Assembly (NCBI GenBank): GCA_963740255.1
Contig: CAVUDO010000005.1
Coordinates: forward strand, 62,001-126,000
Direction: 5' to 3'
DNA length: 64,000 nt
DNA from: CAVUDO01 sp963740255
GTDB lineage: Bacteria; Actinomycetota; Actinomycetes; Mycobacteriales; Cryptosporangiaceae
Positions within the stretch are counted from its first letter, which is position 1. Every line of letters begins with the position of its first letter. The position numbers were made by a program, and so were the translations under genes. Shown here in pieces: positions 62,319 through 64,000 of the stretch. A model generated the notes under the pieces. The model made no database searches and was not told where the DNA came from. It saw only the letters and a program-made list of their open reading frames with translations.

Positions 62319-62876
62319 TCAGCGTTTCGCCCAGGGCGGCAGAAGCTCCTTGAGGTCGAAGTCGAGGACGAGAGGTTCGGCCACCGTGAGTCGCTCACCG
62401 GTGGTCACCGGGACGTACGCGTCGCCGCTTCCCCGTCGGTAGGTGGTGACCTGGAGGGGGTCGGGTTCGATCCGCCAGTAGTGCGGGAGGCCGAACTGGG
62501 CGTAGAGCGCCGGCTTGGTGGTGCGGTCCTCGACGTGGTTGCCGGGCGACTCGATCTCGACCGCGACCAGCACCTCGGCCGGGGAGAACCAGTGGCGCCC
62601 CGGATCGTCGCTGCGCACCACCAGCACATCCGGGATCCGGGTGAGCTGCCGCCCGAACCGCACCTCGACAGCCTGCGCGGCACCAAGGCCGTCCGGGAGT
62701 TCGGCGGCCAGCCGCATCATCAGAGCGGCGGCCAAGTGCTGGTGCAGGTTCGTCGGGGAGGGAGACACGCTGAGGGCTCCGTCTGTCAGCTCATAGCGGT
62801 AGTTGGTCACCGGCATCGCGTCGAGGTCGTCGACGGTCCAACCACCCGGCGGCATGGTCGAGATCGGCAGACTCAT
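62319..62876 (-). CDS. second Uma2 family protein
   Basis: The 185-residue protein has the Uma2 landmarks MPPGGWTVDDLDAMPVTNYR, YELTDGALSVSPSPTNLHQH, IPDVLVVRSDDPGRHWF, LVAVEIESPGNHVEDRTTKP and YAQFGLPHYWRIEPDP. The D in IPDVLVV and the E in VEIESP are in place. ATG 62876. It differs from the copy at 2756-3337 throughout, so the two are not recent duplicates. No operon partner is apparent. Confidence 0.87.
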   Translation of the reverse strand: MSLPISTMPPGGWTVDDLDAMPVTNYRYELTDGALSVSPSPTNLHQHLAAALMMRLAAELPDGLGAAQAVEVRFGRQLTRIPDVLVVRSDDPGRHWFSPAEVLVAVEIESPGNHVEDRTTKPALYAQFGLPHYWRIEPDPLQVTTYRRGSGDAYVPVTTGERLTVAEPLVLDFDLKELLPPWAKR

Positions 62877-62952
62877 CGGGCACCTCCTCACGTTGGTCAG
62901 GAACAGGCTAACGCGGCCCGCCCGCGCCCAGCGCTTACATGAGCAGCCCGTC

Positions 62953-63366
62953 TCACCCCCGCCATTCGGGTCGGACTCCACTACGGTGACGCGGCGAAGG
63001 TGCGGTTCGGCGCCGGTAGGAACTGAGTATCGGACGCCGCGTAGGGATGGGATCGTTCGTGCGCACCGGGCCCTCTCGGATGGGCGAAGCCATCTCGTGT
63101 TCCAAGATATGCGACAAGGCGACGACCGCTGCGGCCGGACTCGGGTGCGCGTGAGGTCGAGGCAGGATCTCTCCGGCCAGGCACAGCCGCCACTCTCCGA
63201 TCATGGAACGTCCCAGTTCAGCGACGAACATGCCCCGATGGAACAGCATCCATGTGCGGGAGTCGTCCCAGACCGCGGTCCATCCCTGCGGCAGATCGGC
63301 AGTGTCCGCGACGGCCTGCCCGAGCGTGGCGCCCCCGTCGCGTTCTCGGCTGCTTTCCGCTTTCAT
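62953..63366 (-). CDS. hypothetical protein coupled to the resolvase-like gene
   Basis: The 137-residue protein begins MKAESSRERDGGATLGQAVA. A compact segment DDSRTWMLFHRGMFVAELGR then MIGEWRLCLAGEILP suggests beta-strands, and AAVVALSHILEHEM a helix. The C-terminal 40 residues are Arg/Pro-rich and may be disordered. ATG 63366 overlaps the upstream gene's stop (ATGA). No family recognised; its coupling to a resolvase-like protein suggests a related role. Confidence 0.6.
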   Translation of the reverse strand: MKAESSRERDGGATLGQAVADTADLPQGWTAVWDDSRTWMLFHRGMFVAELGRSMIGEWRLCLAGEILPRPHAHPSPAAAVVALSHILEHEMASPIREGPVRTNDPIPTRRPILSSYRRRTAPSPRHRSGVRPEWRG

Positions 63367-63950
63367 GGTGTCGCCCCGTGATCGTTATGTCCGGTGTTGG
63401 GCACGGCCTGAGCGGGCAGGACTCCGGGGTCTGCCACCAGCCCCGGCCGCGGGTTCAAGGGGGCAGTCGGTGCGCGCGTGGACTGCTCTGCACATGCGAC
63501 GTGTTGTCGTCGCAGTGGCGTGGTGTCGGTATCGGCGAGGTAGATCCGGCCGCCTGTTTCCTCGACCAGCCGGATCAGTGCGTCCTGCACGTGCGGGACG
63601 GGTGAGAGGTGATCGGCCGAGGGCAGGAGGACACCGGTTGCGCGGTATTCGCGGAGATCCTCGAGTGCGGCGAGGAACCCGGGGCGGCGGGCCTGGCCCG
63701 GTTCGGTGGGGTCGTCACGGTGGATGCGTTTCATCGCCAGGTTGTGCCGGGTGGCGTAGCCGATGATCGCCCCGTCCGCGGCACCTGGCCGATCCCCGGG
63801 TGCTGGTCGCACGTACCCGACGACGGTGATCACGGATGCCTCCGGCCGGCCCCATCCAAGACCCGACGGACGTGTTGGGTCGACCTCGTTCGCATGGCTG
63901 TCTCCCTGGCCGGTGGGGCGGTCTGCTTCAACGCCAGAGTAGGAGTCCAT
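63363..63950 (-). CDS. resolvase-fold-like protein lacking the catalytic serine
   Basis: The 195-residue product contains VITVVGYVRPAPGDRPGAAD (a resolvase start of the GYVRxS type, but with Pro where the Ser nucleophile would be) and IIGYATRHNLAMKRIHRDDP. It continues with RPGFLAALEDLREYRATGVL, then LPSADHLSPVPHVQDALIRL. This matches the N-terminal serine-recombinase fold without active-site Ser and without a visible DNA-binding domain. ATG 63950 is open upstream, and an internal start near VITVV is possible. It is followed by the overlapping hypothetical gene. Confidence 0.6.
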   Translation of the reverse strand: MDSYSGVEADRPTGQGDSHANEVDPTRPSGLGWGRPEASVITVVGYVRPAPGDRPGAADGAIIGYATRHNLAMKRIHRDDPTEPGQARRPGFLAALEDLREYRATGVLLPSADHLSPVPHVQDALIRLVEETGGRIYLADTDTTPLRRQHVACAEQSTRAPTAPLNPRPGLVADPGVLPAQAVPNTGHNDHGATP

Positions 63951-64000
63951 CAGGACGCCGTCAGCAATCTATAGCGGACAGACGACCACCTGATAAGTTC
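63951..64000. other. window end, nothing recognised
   Basis: The last 50 bases are moderately AT-rich (AATCTATAGCGGACAG, CTGATAAGTTC) and could carry the promoter of the gene at 63363-63950 on the minus strand, but no element stands out. Confidence 0.3.

Overview
The window is GC-rich (about 70 % by eye) bacterial chromosome. Codon third positions are strongly G/C, GTG and TTG starts are common, and many genes overlap as ATGA or GTGA. Gene content points to Actinomycetota: HspR-controlled dnaK-grpE-dnaJ-hspR, a DUF3151 gene near purA and fba, HelR, MSMEG_1061-type PPOX protein, DUF6244, PurD/PurB/PurA/PyrE, and leaderless promoters. Gathering purA, DUF3151, fba, a DedA gene, pyrE, clpB and the dnaK group in one neighbourhood recalls the mycobacterial chromosome. 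A filamentous Frankia/Cryptosporangium/Micromonospora-like relative is a guess, not something the sequence proves.

Layout. 0-3.4 kb: a partial gene, a VapBC toxin-antitoxin pair bracketed by 26-bp repeats derived from a VOC gene, a MerR/VOC operon with a tandem operator, and an Uma2 nuclease-fold gene. 3.5-19.3 kb: housekeeping genes (purB, purD, purA, DUF3151, fba) mixed with regulators (TetR; a DUF2975/XRE pair with a palindromic promoter), a repeat-rich ParA/MinD-like protein and a secreted M23 peptidase with a P-domain. An 875-bp gene-free stretch precedes the peptidase, and a very strong double-palindrome terminator follows it. 19.6-24.3 kb: a three-gene operon with a small WXG100-like helical protein and two large paralogues of unknown function, one cytoplasmic-type and one a lipoprotein. 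24.4-40.6 kb: an FAD reductase, HelR, DedA, several single-pass sensor-like proteins, pyrE, two SDR-fold enzymes, tandem 4-TM paralogues, a DUF456 protein, a lipoprotein, a DoxX stub and an ICMT-like methyltransferase.

40.6-46.1 kb is an accessory island: the N-terminal stub of a Mod-type DNA methylase, a HepT-MntA toxin-antitoxin pair, two tandem paralogues of unknown function, a frameshifted DUF6244 gene, and an RloB gene whose AAA ATPase partner is broken by several single-base indels. 46.2-53.9 kb is the heat-shock block. ClpB is interrupted by two +1 indels that together restore a normal 860-aa protein and are probably sequence errors. It is followed by MarR and the dnaK-grpE-dnaJ-hspR operon. 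HAIR-type HspR operators lie upstream of both clpB and dnaK, so one repressor should control both loci.

54.2-62.1 kb carries a membrane Ser/Thr kinase and, converging on it, a tightly overlapping four-gene operon. That operon encodes an ABC-ATPase-like protein without any intact nucleotide-binding motif, a lipoprotein solute-binding protein, a fused double permease, and a membrane-anchored STAND-like protein whose Walker A lysine is also missing. This is the most unusual unit in the window. 62.3-64 kb holds a second Uma2 gene and two overlapping genes, one resembling a resolvase domain without its catalytic serine. No rRNA, tRNA, CRISPR array or intact insertion sequence was recognised.
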